From Methanomassiliicoccales archaeon (GTDB taxonomy: Archaea > Thermoplasmatota > Thermoplasmata > Methanomassiliicoccales > UBA472), in contig JAPKYK010000003.1 of the NCBI GenBank assembly GCA_026394395.1, positions 262,547 to 326,546 on the forward strand: a stretch of 64,000 nt of DNA, written 5' to 3'. Positions 8,419-18,646 of the stretch are shown here, in pieces. The number at the start of each line of letters is the position of its first letter. Within the stretch, counting starts at the first letter, position 1. The translations under genes were made by a program, and so were the position numbers. The notes under the pieces are model-generated. The model saw only the letters and a list, made by a program, of their open reading frames with translations, was not told the origin of the DNA and did not search any database.

Positions 8419-9806
8419 TGATAGTGCTCGTGCTCCGGGTCCTGCAGGGCGCCGAAGGCCTTGGTGACCGCCTCGCTTAGAGCGGGATGGATGCATTGGC
8501 TGCGGGCCAAGGGCATATAGGTCTGGTCCCCGGCGTTCATCAGGTACACGATCTGTTGCACCAGGATGGCGGCGTGCGAACCGACGATGTGGGCCCCGAG
8601 GATCCGCCGGCTGCCCTGGTCCACTATGACCTTGACGAGCCCCTCTTCCTCGCCCATGGCGTACCCCTTCGCGCAGTCCATGTAGTTACTGGTCCCTACC
8701 AGGACCTTGTACCCCAACTTCTTGCACTGCTCCTGGGTCAAGCCGACGCTGCCCACCTCAGGGTATCCGAAGACGGCATGGGGCACGGCGTGCTCGTCCA
8801 GCTCCACCTTCTTCTTCCCGAACATGTTGTACCAGACCAGCTCGGAATGGTAATTGGCGGTGTGGCGGAACATAGTGCGGCCGATGACATCACCGATGGC
8901 GAACACCCCAGGGACGCTGGTCTCCAGGTGCTCGTCGATCACGATGTAGTTGTCCTTATCCACGTTTATGCCCCCGGCCGCCGGTCGCAACCAATCGGCG
9001 TTGCTTTGGATCCCGGTGGTCACCAGGATCTGAGAAGCCCTTGCCTCCTTGACCTCGCCGGTATTCCGGTCCTTGTGCACAACGACCTTGATGCCCCCTT
9101 CCACGCGCGCGGAGGTGACTTCCTGGTTCACTCGCACGTCCATGTATTCCCTGGACTTCTTGAGGACGATATCGCTGATCTCCGGCTCCTCGTTCTTGAG
9201 CAGACGGGCGTTATGTCCGATTATGGTGGTGCGGCAGCCGAAGGAAGAAAGGAACAGACCGAGCTCGGAGGCTTTGTACCCTCCACCCAGGATGATCATG
9301 CTTTCCGGAAGCTCGGTGATCTCGAAGAATTCCTCCGTGGTTAAAAATCCGGCGTCTAGCAGGCCGGGGACGTCGGGCACCTTGGTGCGGGTCCCCACGG
9401 CGATGATGATCCTCTGAGAGGTTATCTGCTCCTCCCCCACCTGCAAGGTGTTCTTTCCTACGAAATGGGCGGTGGTCGAGTAGAAGTCCAACCCGTCGTC
9501 GGCCTTCACGCTCTTTAGCATCCCTTCTCGGTCGGGAAGTACCAGGTCCCACATGCGCTTCCGTACCAGCTGGAAGTCCGTCATCTCCACTTTAACATGT
9601 ATGCCTATCCTCTTGGCGTCGGCAATGACCCGGACCAGTTCGGCCGGGGTGACCAGGACCTTGCTGGGAATGCAGCCCCGGTTAAGGCAGGTCCCTCCCA
9701 TGGGTCCGTTCTCCACCAAGGCCACCTTCATACCTCGTTGTCTGGCCTTTGAGACCACGTTCAGTCCTGCCCCGGAACCGATCACGATCAGGTCGTACTC
9801 CTTCAT
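8412..9806 (-). CDS. lpdA: Dihydrolipoamide dehydrogenase-like pyridine nucleotide-disulfide oxidoreductase
   Basis: FAD flavoenzyme of class I, 464 residues. It has an N-terminal FAD fold (VIGSGAGLNV), the redox-active disulfide GGTCLNRGCIPSK near residue 38, an NAD(P)-binding fold (ILGGGYKASELG) near residue 175, and the C-terminal dimer motif HPALSE supplying the catalytic His-Glu pair. No 2-oxoacid dehydrogenase complex or lipoyl protein gene is adjacent, so its partner is unknown; glutathione, mercuric or coenzyme A disulfide reductase-like roles remain possible. Confidence 0.85.
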   Translation of the reverse strand: MKEYDLIVIGSGAGLNVVSKARQRGMKVALVENGPMGGTCLNRGCIPSKVLVTPAELVRVIADAKRIGIHVKVEMTDFQLVRKRMWDLVLPDREGMLKSVKADDGLDFYSTTAHFVGKNTLQVGEEQITSQRIIIAVGTRTKVPDVPGLLDAGFLTTEEFFEITELPESMIILGGGYKASELGLFLSSFGCRTTIIGHNARLLKNEEPEISDIVLKKSREYMDVRVNQEVTSARVEGGIKVVVHKDRNTGEVKEARASQILVTTGIQSNADWLRPAAGGINVDKDNYIVIDEHLETSVPGVFAIGDVIGRTMFRHTANYHSELVWYNMFGKKKVELDEHAVPHAVFGYPEVGSVGLTQEQCKKLGYKVLVGTSNYMDCAKGYAMGEEEGLVKVIVDQGSRRILGAHIVGSHAAILVQQIVYLMNAGDQTYMPLARSQCIHPALSEAVTKAFGALQDPEHEHYHH

Positions 9807-9902
9807 GCGGAACCCCGTCCCATCTTAGGTGCGCCCATCTTAGATTAAGCTTTCCTGGCGCAAGGATTATGTGATGGCGGGTGTCATTTCTGCTTGAGCA
9901 AT

Positions 9903-10286
9903 ATGACCGGGAACGACGAATGCCAATGCAGCGGCTATGAACTGATGATCTTTTCCTGCTCGGGAGGATGCAACATAGGGCAGTTAGCCAATGATGCCGT
10001 GGAACGTTTGGTCTTGAGCGGCACTGGTAAGATGGCTTGCTTGGCGGCAGTGTCGGTGGGAATGCCCGGGCCGATAACCGGGGCCAACCAGGCCAAGTAC
10101 GTCCTGGCGGTGGACGGTTGTCCGATCAAATGCGCCCGGAAGACCCTCGAAAAGGCTGGTATCAAGGTGACGCATCATGTGCTCATCACCGACCTGGGCT
10201 TGAAGAAGGTCGATGACCTGAGGCATGAACTGGGCGACGTCGACCGCGCCGTACGGTTATGTCAGGACGTCCTGCCCAAGAACTGA
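9903..10286 (+). CDS. DGC-domain putative zinc-binding protein
   Basis: A 127-residue protein with the cysteine pattern of the DGC family: FSCSGGCNIG near the N-terminus, a GKMACLAAVS strand and the family motif DGCPIKCARK near residue 80. The function is unknown; relatives often sit next to redox genes. The ATG at 9903 is chosen; an in-frame TTG at 9894 would add three residues. It is divergent from the lpdA-like gene, with which it may share thiol-related function; this is only suggested by position. Confidence 0.75.
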   Translation: MTGNDECQCSGYELMIFSCSGGCNIGQLANDAVERLVLSGTGKMACLAAVSVGMPGPITGANQAKYVLAVDGCPIKCARKTLEKAGIKVTHHVLITDLGLKKVDDLRHELGDVDRAVRLCQDVLPKN

Positions 10287-10336
10287 TTTTCATATTCATT
10301 CATTAATCTCGGGAACCTATCGTTTTAATTCTTATT

Positions 10337-10352
10337 GGAATCGTTTGATTCC
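10337..10352. promoter_or_regulatory. Inverted repeat upstream of amtB
   Basis: Perfect inverted repeat GGAATC-GTTT-GATTCC, about 140 bases before the amtB start. The outer halves read GGAA-N8-TTCC. The NrpR nitrogen operator of Methanococcus is GGAA-N6-TTCC, so this is similar but the spacing differs by two bases. The surrounding 10287-10490 spacer is AT-rich with no ORF. Confidence 0.4.
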
Positions 10353-10443
10353 ATCTATACATTTACACAATATTCAACTGAAATAACATTCATATGTTGC
10401 GTATAGAAACATTTTATTAGTTAATTATCTATTGAAGGCGCCG

Positions 10444-10477
10444 TAAGACCGCAAATATAACGGTCTAAGACTGCAAA
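10444..10477 (+). promoter_or_regulatory. amtB core promoter with direct and inverted repeats
   Basis: The TATA-like AAATATA (10453-10459) lies in the loop of an inverted repeat AGACCG (10446-10451) / CGGTCT (10461-10466). A 12-base direct repeat TAAGACYGCAAA occurs at 10444-10455 and 10466-10477, exactly 22 bases apart (two helical turns). The predicted transcript start is about 10482, only some nine bases before the amtB ATG. Such an arrangement suggests a regulator that binds both copies on one face of the DNA around the TATA box. Confidence 0.55.
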
Positions 10478-10490
10478 GAGGTCGTAAATA

Positions 10491-12157
<1,667 letters not shown>

Positions 12158-12170
12158 GACGGCCTCTACC

Positions 12171-12192
12171 TTCCCCTTTTTTATCCTTTTTT
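12171..12192 (+). terminator. T-rich terminator after glnK
   Basis: Two runs of six T (12177-12182 and 12187-12192) separated by ATCC directly after the glnK stop. This is the usual form of an archaeal intrinsic terminator, without need for a hairpin. Confidence 0.65.
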
Positions 12193-12209
12193 ATCCATTA
12201 CTTTATCGT

Positions 12210-12914
12210 ATGGAAGCGGACACCGTTATGCAACGATTGAAGGACATGGCCGACCGCTCGCGCCTGGAGGGGATGGCTCGCTACGGGATCCCCATCGATA
12301 GGGCTCTGGGCGTAAGCCTACCTCAGATGAGGACCTTGGCGAAACTGGCCGGGAGGGACCATCAGCTGGCTCTGGCCTTATGGGATTCCGGGGTGCATGA
12401 GGCTATGATCATGGCCAGCCTGGTGGATGAACCGGGAAAGGTCACGGAAGGGCAGATGGAGGCCATGGTCCAAGACTTTTCTTCGTGGGACGTTTGCGAC
12501 CAATGCTGCTCCAACTTGTTCAGCTATACCCCTATGGCCTGGACGAAGACTGTACAATGGAGCGAAAGAGAGGGGGTGTTCCAGAAGAGGGCTGGTTTCG
12601 CCCTGATGGCCGCCCTGGCCGTCCATGACAAAAAGGCGAGAGACGAGGAGTTCCTACCTTTTCTGAAGGCCGTGGAACGGGAAAGCGCGGACGGACGCAA
12701 TTACGTCAGGAAGGCGGTGAACTGGGCTCTGAGGCAGATAGGGAAACGGAATCTCCATCTGAATCGGATTTCCGTGGAGACAGCGGAAAGGATCATGGTC
12801 AAGGGCGACAAATTCTCGAGGTGGGTAGCTGCGGACGCCCTTAAGGAGTTGAATAGCGAGGCCGTTCAGCAAAGGTTGAAGAGCCGTGAAATGAAATTAG
12901 GCAACGATGGTTGA
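12210..12914 (+). CDS. alkD: DNA alkylation repair protein (AlkD-like HEAT-repeat glycosylase)
   Basis: A 234-residue all-helical protein matching the AlkD family: GIPIDRALGVSLPQMRTLAK, the SWDVCDQCCSNLF region and a WSEREGVFQKRAGFALMAAL segment typical of AlkD repeats, then NYVRKAVNWALRQIGKRN near residue 165. Such enzymes remove positively charged alkylated bases from DNA. Its 3' end overlaps the next gene by eight bases, so the two are probably co-transcribed. Confidence 0.88.
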   Translation: MEADTVMQRLKDMADRSRLEGMARYGIPIDRALGVSLPQMRTLAKLAGRDHQLALALWDSGVHEAMIMASLVDEPGKVTEGQMEAMVQDFSSWDVCDQCCSNLFSYTPMAWTKTVQWSEREGVFQKRAGFALMAALAVHDKKARDEEFLPFLKAVERESADGRNYVRKAVNWALRQIGKRNLHLNRISVETAERIMVKGDKFSRWVAADALKELNSEAVQQRLKSREMKLGNDG

Positions 12915-13587
12915 CATCGAATATCTGGGGCATTCGGCCTTTGCTTTGCGGCATGGACAGAACATCATCCTCATTGATCCGTTCATAATTGGAAATCCTA
13001 AAGCACCAGCCTCGGCCAGCGCTATCAAGCCGACGCTCATCCTGGTCAGCCACGCCCATAGCGACCATTCCGGGGATGCCGTGGAGATCTCCAAACGTTG
13101 CGGATGCCCGGTCCTGGCCACCTTCGAGGTCGGCAATAGGATGGCCGAGATGGGCGCTTCGGTGATATCCGCTCACATAGGCGGCGAGTTCACTTTTCCC
13201 TTCGGCCGAGTAAAGCTGTTCCAGGCGGTGCACTCCTCATCCTTTGACGACGTGAATAGCGTGGGCGTCCCCTGCTCCTTCCTCATCGAAATCGGCGGGA
13301 AGGTGGTCTATCACGCCGGCGACACCGCGCTGTTCGGGGACATGAGACTGATAGGGGAGGAGGCGCCTATTGACGTGGCCCTCTTACCTGTGGGCGGGGT
13401 TTTCACCATGGGTTTGAAGGACGCGGTCCGGGCGATGCGACTCCTGGGGGCCAAAATAATGGTGCCCATGCATTACGGGACATTCGAGGACATCGTCGTT
13501 CCTGAGGACCGTATGCGCCAATGCTGCGCGAACGCCCTGTTCCGATTGACCTTACTCCATCCGGGTGAACGGTTGACCGTTCCCTGA
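12907..13587 (+). CDS. UPF0173-type metal-dependent hydrolase (metallo-beta-lactamase fold)
   Basis: A 226-residue protein with the metallo-beta-lactamase motif SHAHSDHSGD near residue 48 and later metal ligands in YHAGDTALFGDM and PMHYGTFED. It matches the UPF0173 group, whose substrate is unknown. It starts inside the end of alkD (eight-base overlap). Confidence 0.88.
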   Translation: MVDIEYLGHSAFALRHGQNIILIDPFIIGNPKAPASASAIKPTLILVSHAHSDHSGDAVEISKRCGCPVLATFEVGNRMAEMGASVISAHIGGEFTFPFGRVKLFQAVHSSSFDDVNSVGVPCSFLIEIGGKVVYHAGDTALFGDMRLIGEEAPIDVALLPVGGVFTMGLKDAVRAMRLLGAKIMVPMHYGTFEDIVVPEDRMRQCCANALFRLTLLHPGERLTVP

Positions 13588-13628
13588 AGCAAAAGTTTTA
13601 TGCTGCGGGGTCATGGGGGAGGACAGCC

Positions 13629-15146
13629 ATGCTGCGGAAATGGAGGTACATCTGGTCCCTGATGGTGATCGCGCTCTTGCTGGTCAGCTTCAGCTCTGCC
13701 CTGCAGGCATCCCCGGAAGATGCCACCATCTATCAGGTGGACGAGCAAAAGGCAATGGACACTGGTTCCACCGCCTCGTTCCAATGGGTGGTCTACAACA
13801 ACGGCTCCGACCCGCTACTGCTCACCGTGGAGCTGGAGACGGGGCTTCCATCGCGCATGTCATACGTACTGGAACCGGCCTTCCTGGTCCTTGAGCCAGG
13901 GCGGGGGCAGGATGTGTTCCTGAACGTGACCGCGGATGCGGATATGTACAGCGATGACCTGTACTTGCAGGTCCTTTTCAACGTGACCGACATGGTCACC
14001 GATGTCTCCGAAGAGAGCGACTACTCGGTGGCGCTGGAAGTAAACTCCATCTACGGACACCTGGACCGTCAGAACAAGATAATGGGCACCTGGGACAATT
14101 TTCTGCCCGCCCCCTTCGACGGCAGCTGGGGCGCCTTCCTGGTCAGCTTGCTCATTTGGCTGGCCATCGCCTTTCTGATAATGGAGGTCTTCGGACCGGC
14201 CCTGCACGCCCTGACCAAGAGGACCGCCTTGGAATGGGACGATATCATCATCGACGTGCTCAAACAACCTATTTTCCTGTTGATCCTGGCCTACGGGACC
14301 ATATCCTCGCTGGAGATCCTCTCCCTGAGCTCCGAGCTGATGGCGGACATGGAGCTGCTCTACCTGGTGGTCCTGGTGCTGGTCGGGGCCCTTCTGGCGT
14401 ATCGACTGCTGGTGAAGGTCGTGGTCCGCTACGCCCGCGAACGGAGCAAGACCACCGAAACGGAGGCGGACGACATACTGGTAGGAGCGATGGAGATGCT
14501 GGGAAAGGTCCTGGTCCCGGTGGTGACCATCTTCGTCATCGCCGCCATCTTCGGGCTGGACCTCGGCAGCGCCATTATCGGGCTGGGGTTTCTGGGCCTG
14601 ATCGTCGGTTACGCCACGCAGGCCTGGCTCAGCAACGTCTTCGCCGGGATACAGCTCTTGTTCGACCGCCCCATCAAGATAGGGGACCAGGTACCTTTGG
14701 AGGGCGGACATATCGCCCATGTGCAGCACATCGGACTGCAGACCTGCCATTTCCTGGACCTGGATACCAACGAGGCTGTGGTAATCCCTAACTCTTTACT
14801 AATGAGCAAGGTCATCGTCAACATGTCCGCTCCGGACGTCCGGTACATCGTGGACGTCAAGGTCAAGGTACCAGTGGGGGAGGACCCCAAGCGCATCGAG
14901 GCACTGATGCTCGAAGCCGCCCGGCTCGTCCCGCAGATATTGCAGGAAGGGAAGAGCGCCCCGGTGGTGCGCGTTTCGGACCTCAAGGATGGACGGATTC
15001 TTTTTACCATCTTCCTATGGGTGGACCGGGTCCAGAACCGTTATCTGGCCCGCACCGAGTACCGCACCAACCTCTATCGCCTGTTCAACGAGAGCAAGGT
15101 GGAGTTCGCCCTGCCCCGGAAGACGGTGTGGTTCGGACGGAACTGA
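13629..15146 (+). CDS. mscS: Mechanosensitive ion channel MscS with extracytoplasmic N-domain
   Basis: A 505-residue membrane protein. A signal-anchor at residues 5-27 precedes an about 130-residue extracytoplasmic beta-rich domain (NNGSDPLLLTVELE) resembling immunoglobulin-like folds. Membrane helices follow at about 160-180, 210-230, 240-260 and 290-330. The pore helix and the MscS beta domain start at IIGLGFLGLIVGYATQAWLS, continuing to DRPIKIGDQVPLEGG. It relieves osmotic pressure. GGGGGAGGA lies before the ATG, and a TATA-like AAGTTTTATG at about 13593-13602 makes a short leader. TTTTTT at about 15165 probably terminates it. Confidence 0.9.
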   Translation: MLRKWRYIWSLMVIALLLVSFSSALQASPEDATIYQVDEQKAMDTGSTASFQWVVYNNGSDPLLLTVELETGLPSRMSYVLEPAFLVLEPGRGQDVFLNVTADADMYSDDLYLQVLFNVTDMVTDVSEESDYSVALEVNSIYGHLDRQNKIMGTWDNFLPAPFDGSWGAFLVSLLIWLAIAFLIMEVFGPALHALTKRTALEWDDIIIDVLKQPIFLLILAYGTISSLEILSLSSELMADMELLYLVVLVLVGALLAYRLLVKVVVRYARERSKTTETEADDILVGAMEMLGKVLVPVVTIFVIAAIFGLDLGSAIIGLGFLGLIVGYATQAWLSNVFAGIQLLFDRPIKIGDQVPLEGGHIAHVQHIGLQTCHFLDLDTNEAVVIPNSLLMSKVIVNMSAPDVRYIVDVKVKVPVGEDPKRIEALMLEAARLVPQILQEGKSAPVVRVSDLKDGRILFTIFLWVDRVQNRYLARTEYRTNLYRLFNESKVEFALPRKTVWFGRN

Positions 15147-15188
15147 GTTCGGTGAAACATGTTATTTTTTAACTCTTAGAAATGAAAG

Positions 15189-15263
15189 CGGGCGGGGGGG
15201 GATTCGAACCCCCGGCCTGCAGCTTAGGAGGCTGCTGCCATATCCAGACTAGGCCACCCGCCC
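15189..15263 (-). tRNA. tRNA-Arg (anticodon CCT)
   Basis: Reads on the minus strand as a full cloverleaf: acceptor GGGCGGG/CCCGCCC, D-arm GCC...GGC, anticodon stem GCAGC/GCTGC with loop CTCCTAA (anticodon CCT, codon AGG), and T-arm GGGGG-TTCGAAT-CCCCC. There is no intron and CCA is not encoded. A TATA-like ATTTTAAATAATC at about 15285-15297 places transcription start just upstream of the 5' end. Confidence 0.95.
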
Positions 15264-15316
15264 TTGCGTTCCGTTGATTATAAGATGATTATTTAAAATG
15301 TTTTGAGGGAAGGGTT

Positions 15317-16069
15317 TCAGAGCTCTTCTGGAGCCTTCTCTTCCTTGGTCTCTTCGGCGGCGGGCTTGTCCTCCTTCTTGAGGTATTCCTCCACCAGCTC
15401 GACGTCCACAGCGCCGAAGGCCTCGCGCAGGTCGGCCACCACCTTGTACTTGGTCAGCAGCCACTTCTGGTCGTACTTGCACACGTCAGGCAGGTACAGG
15501 ACCACCTTCTCGGCGGTGACGGTGGCACGGAATCCCTCGCTGGTGGCGTAGTCCATCTCGCAGATGGCCAGGACCTTGTTATCGTCGCCCTCGACCTTGT
15601 CCAGGACGGTGAACTCGTATTTCAGGGAGGCTCCGGCGAAGCGGCGGTTGAAGTCCACCCGGACCATCCTGTTGGTGACGGTGATGATCGTTCCGACGCG
15701 GTTGTGGATGTTGACCTCCATGCCTGGCTCGGGGCGTATCTCCTGCCTGAAGAACTCGCGCAGGGGGATGTTCTCCATCAGCTTGGCGTCCCTGGCTCCG
15801 GCGGCCTTCTCCGGGGGAATCTCCACGGTGGTTTTGACGCCGACCTCGGCCTCGGCCAATGCCTCGTCCAAACCGGGGAACACCCTTCCGCCGCCGATCA
15901 ACAGTGGTAGGGGCTTGTAGGTGAGGTTCTCATTGAAGATACCGGCCTCCTTGGCCTTGTCCGCGTTGGTAGTGTCGAAAAGCACGCCGCTCTCAGCGAG
16001 GAAGGCGTCGTAATCAATGTGGACAATGTCACCCTTGGAGACCTTAGCGGTCGCAGATTTAGTGGTCAT
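15317..16069 (-). CDS. FKBP-type peptidyl-prolyl isomerase (SlyD-like, with insert domain)
   Basis: Cytoplasmic prolyl isomerase/chaperone, about 250 residues, in the archaeal long FKBP class. The FKBP core (KGDIVHIDYDAFLAESGVLFDT, then GGGRVFPGLDEALAEAEVG) encloses an IF insert domain (residues about 85-150), followed by a C-terminal domain and a charged Glu/Lys tail. ATG at 16069 is chosen because GGTGA lies eight bases upstream; a GTG at 16078 is in frame. An AT-rich promoter lies between 16080 and 16125. Confidence 0.92.
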   Translation of the reverse strand: MTTKSATAKVSKGDIVHIDYDAFLAESGVLFDTTNADKAKEAGIFNENLTYKPLPLLIGGGRVFPGLDEALAEAEVGVKTTVEIPPEKAAGARDAKLMENIPLREFFRQEIRPEPGMEVNIHNRVGTIITVTNRMVRVDFNRRFAGASLKYEFTVLDKVEGDDNKVLAICEMDYATSEGFRATVTAEKVVLYLPDVCKYDQKWLLTKYKVVADLREAFGAVDVELVEEYLKKEDKPAAEETKEEKAPEEL

Positions 16070-16145
16070 GATATTCACCAGTGATACTAATTAAGGCGAA
16101 TTGGTTGAGTGATTCTTTCTAATTATATCTTTTGGTGGACCAGGC

Positions 16146-17264
16146 TTAAATCCGGGTGAGCGAATCCACGGTCTTGCGGTCGAGCGCCTTGACCAGCTCC
16201 AGAGCGAGCCTCTGGCAGTCCTCCAGGTCTTTCATGTCGAAGGCCCCGACGTGCGAGTGTATGTGCCGCGTGGGAACGCCGATGGCCACGGTGGGAATCC
16301 CGGCCAGTGAGGTGTGTATGAACGCCCCGTCCGTCCCCCCACGGACCACGTAGGCCAGCTGATAAGGGATCTTCTTCTTCTCGCATGTGGAAATGACCAG
16401 TTCCTTCAGCGGAAGGTTGGGTATCATCATGCCGTCGAAGACGGTCACAGCGACCCCTTCGCCCATCTTCGCCGGGGCTTGCAGTGGATCGATCCCCGGA
16501 ACGTCCCCGGCTATGTCCACGTCCAGTATGATGGCTACGTCCGGTTTGACGGAGGCGGAGACGGTCTTGGCGCCTCTGGACCCGACCTCCTCCTGCACCG
16601 TGGCGGCAGACACCAGGTGGTTGGGATGCTGCACCTTCTTCTTCTTGATCTCCTTCACCAGCTCCACAGCGGTGAACACGCCGAGGCGGTCGTCGAAGGC
16701 CTTCCCGAAGGCGATGGTCCTCTTGCCGGCGGGTTTGCCGTCCTTGTAGGCCTCTTTCACCATGGTGTGGAACCTGGAATCGGGGGTCGCGGCGTCGCCC
16801 AGCCTAACTCCCATGGCCTGAGCCTCCTCCTTGTTCGAAGCGCCGATGTCGATGAACATCATGTCCTTTACCACGACCTTCTTGGCCTCCTCAGGGTCCA
16901 TGAGATGCACGGGCTTGCAGGCGATGACGCCTCTCAGCTCTCCCTTGTTGGTATGCACCAGTAACCTTTGACCCAGCAGGACCTGGTCGAACCAACCGCC
17001 GAGCTGACTGAAAGATAGATATCCCTGGGGGTTCACCCCGGTGATGATGAAACCGCACTCGTCGATGTGGCCGGCGACCAAGACGATGGGTCCGTCCTTG
17101 GCCCCCACCTTCTCGAACATCATGTTGCCCATGTTGTCGTTGTAGACCTTGTCGCAATACCCTTCGACGTACCTCTTGACCAGCTTGGAAGCATCGGCCT
17201 CGTAGCCAGGCGCTCCGGGTATGTCGCACAGTTCCTGCAAGAATTTCAAAGATTCCTTGTCCAT
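16146..17264 (-). CDS. M42 family metallopeptidase (TET-type aminopeptidase)
   Basis: A 372-residue dinuclear metal aminopeptidase, the family forming dodecameric tetrahedral TET particles that degrade peptides released by the proteasome. Metal and catalytic residues are visible: AGHIDECGF, AFDDRLG, the Glu pair in TVQEEVGSRG, ILDVDIAGD, and the final His in RHIHSHVGAFD. The ATG at 17264 is preferred over GTG at 17273 because AGGTG lies seven bases upstream of it. Confidence 0.93.
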   Translation of the reverse strand: MDKESLKFLQELCDIPGAPGYEADASKLVKRYVEGYCDKVYNDNMGNMMFEKVGAKDGPIVLVAGHIDECGFIITGVNPQGYLSFSQLGGWFDQVLLGQRLLVHTNKGELRGVIACKPVHLMDPEEAKKVVVKDMMFIDIGASNKEEAQAMGVRLGDAATPDSRFHTMVKEAYKDGKPAGKRTIAFGKAFDDRLGVFTAVELVKEIKKKKVQHPNHLVSAATVQEEVGSRGAKTVSASVKPDVAIILDVDIAGDVPGIDPLQAPAKMGEGVAVTVFDGMMIPNLPLKELVISTCEKKKIPYQLAYVVRGGTDGAFIHTSLAGIPTVAIGVPTRHIHSHVGAFDMKDLEDCQRLALELVKALDRKTVDSLTRI

Positions 17265-17420
17265 GAATGACACCTATTTTTCAATGAATAGAGACGCGTA
17301 TGTCTGCTGAGGATATAAAAGGAAAATGGCGTTATCTCACAGGCCCTGAGAAAACGTACTGTTAATAGAGATCTCGTTCGGTAAAAACGGTTAAATCCAG
17401 AACGCCGTTCCAGATGCAAG

Positions 17421-17496
17421 GCCACCATAGCTCAGCTGGTAGAGCGGCTGACTTGTAATCAGCAGGCCGGGAGTTCAAATCTCCCTGGTGGCTCCA
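17421..17496 (+). tRNA. tRNA-Thr (anticodon TGT)
   Basis: Complete cloverleaf: acceptor GCCACCA/TGGTGGC, D-arm GCTC...GAGC, anticodon stem GCTGA/TCAGC with loop CTTGTAA (anticodon TGT, codon ACA), and T-arm GGGAG-TTCAAAT-CTCCC. The terminal CCA is encoded (17494-17496). TATA-like GGTTAAATCC near 17394 predicts a start at about the first tRNA base. Confidence 0.96.
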
Positions 17497-17511
17497 TTCT
17501 ATAGTTTCAGA

Positions 17512-17865
17512 TCATTCCAGCCAGACCGTGTCGTCTTCCTTGTACCCCACCTTGAGCACCAGTATGCGGAAATCGCGCTCGATCACCGGGTTGCCGTGTA
17601 CGTCCCCGGGCTCGCATACTATGCAGTCCCCTTCCTCCATAACCGTCGGTAGCCCGTTGATGACGAAGGGCGCCGGACCTTTCAGGCAATAGAATATCTC
17701 CCGGGTCGCCTTGTGAAAATGGAAGGCCACCTTGTCCCCGGCGTTGAACTGCACTTCCTGCAGCAACGCCCCCTTGACGCCGAGGTCCGCCCCGTCCAGC
17801 ACTATGCGCTTTAAGTAACCGTCCCCGGACACTTCCTTGTAGCCTGACCTAGGGAATGACTTCAT
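17512..17865 (-). CDS. Cupin-domain protein
   Basis: A 117-residue single-domain cupin. Metal-binding motif 1 reads KVAFHFHKATREIFYCLKG (two His plus Glu) and motif 2 reads CEPGDVHGNPV near residue 90. Small cupins of this type are isomerases, dioxygenases or binding proteins; the substrate cannot be told. It is 42 bases downstream of the ACT gene on the same strand and may be part of the arginine transcript. Confidence 0.8.
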   Translation of the reverse strand: MKSFPRSGYKEVSGDGYLKRIVLDGADLGVKGALLQEVQFNAGDKVAFHFHKATREIFYCLKGPAPFVINGLPTVMEEGDCIVCEPGDVHGNPVIERDFRILVLKVGYKEDDTVWLE

Positions 17866-17907
17866 CGTCTACGCATACGGCGTCACCGCATAAATGGCTT
17901 TGGTGGA

Positions 17908-18594
17908 TCAGTGGCGGGCCTCGATGGCCTTCTCCGCGCTCTCGAGAAGGTTTGAGAGCAGGGAATACGCCTGAATCATGTCCTTCTCGTGCACGATGAA
18001 GATGGTGTCAGTGTAGCAGGACACGGTCTCCACCACGTTCACTCCCTGTTCGGAGAGGTTCGACGCAATGTACGAGAAAACGCCGCTGGTCTCGCCGATC
18101 TTCTGCGGGCTCTTCACCGTTATCTCCACCAGGTCCTCCCTGACCTTCAGGACGTTGGTCTCGCCCACCTCGTTCACCACCTCGCTGCGCAGCTTTTCGT
18201 CGGCGATGATGGTTATGGCCTGAGCTCCTTGTATGACCTGCATCAGGGCCTTCTGGTTGATCAGTTTGGCGAAGGTGCGCTCAAGGCGCTGCATCACCGT
18301 CCAATCGTTGCTGGCGGTGACGATGCAGATCTTCGTCTTGACCTCCAGGCGGCTGTCGGCCAGGATCGCTAGTATGTCCCCTTCGTGGTCCTTCTTGGAG
18401 AGCTTCTGGGCATAGCGACGGCAGGCGATCATGACCGCCTCCTCGTTCTTGATCCCCAGGTCCTTCATGATCAGCCTGGCCAGCGAAGAATAGTTGATCA
18501 GGTCCTTGGCCATGCAGTCCTTGACCGAGGGGTGGGCGTCGATATAGCTTCGGGTCCGCTCGGCCACGCTCTCCTTCTGGGGCGATTCTTTCAT
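17908..18594 (-). CDS. ACT-domain regulator of amino-acid metabolism (COG2150-like)
   Basis: A 228-residue protein. The N-terminal about 75 residues are helical (ERTRSYIDAHPSVKDCMAKDLINYSSLARLIMKD), suggestive of a DNA- or protein-binding helix-turn-helix. The C-terminal part (from about residue 140) is an ACT domain (GVFSYIASNLSEQGVNVVETVSCYTDTIFIV) of the kind that binds amino acids. It lies 52 bases downstream of argD in the same orientation, which suggests arginine or another amino acid as ligand; that is inference. Confidence 0.75.
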   Translation of the reverse strand: MKESPQKESVAERTRSYIDAHPSVKDCMAKDLINYSSLARLIMKDLGIKNEEAVMIACRRYAQKLSKKDHEGDILAILADSRLEVKTKICIVTASNDWTVMQRLERTFAKLINQKALMQVIQGAQAITIIADEKLRSEVVNEVGETNVLKVREDLVEITVKSPQKIGETSGVFSYIASNLSEQGVNVVETVSCYTDTIFIVHEKDMIQAYSLLSNLLESAEKAIEARH

Positions 18595-18646
18595 CGCTTC
18601 CCGTTAGCTCTGCGGCAATATTTTAATGTTTTATTTCAGACACTTT

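Noticed and set aside
15181-15263. Plus-strand reading of the tRNA-Arg region as part of an 87-codon ORF
   Set aside because: The region folds as a complete tRNA on the minus strand; the ORF spans the mscS end and the tRNA and is not real.
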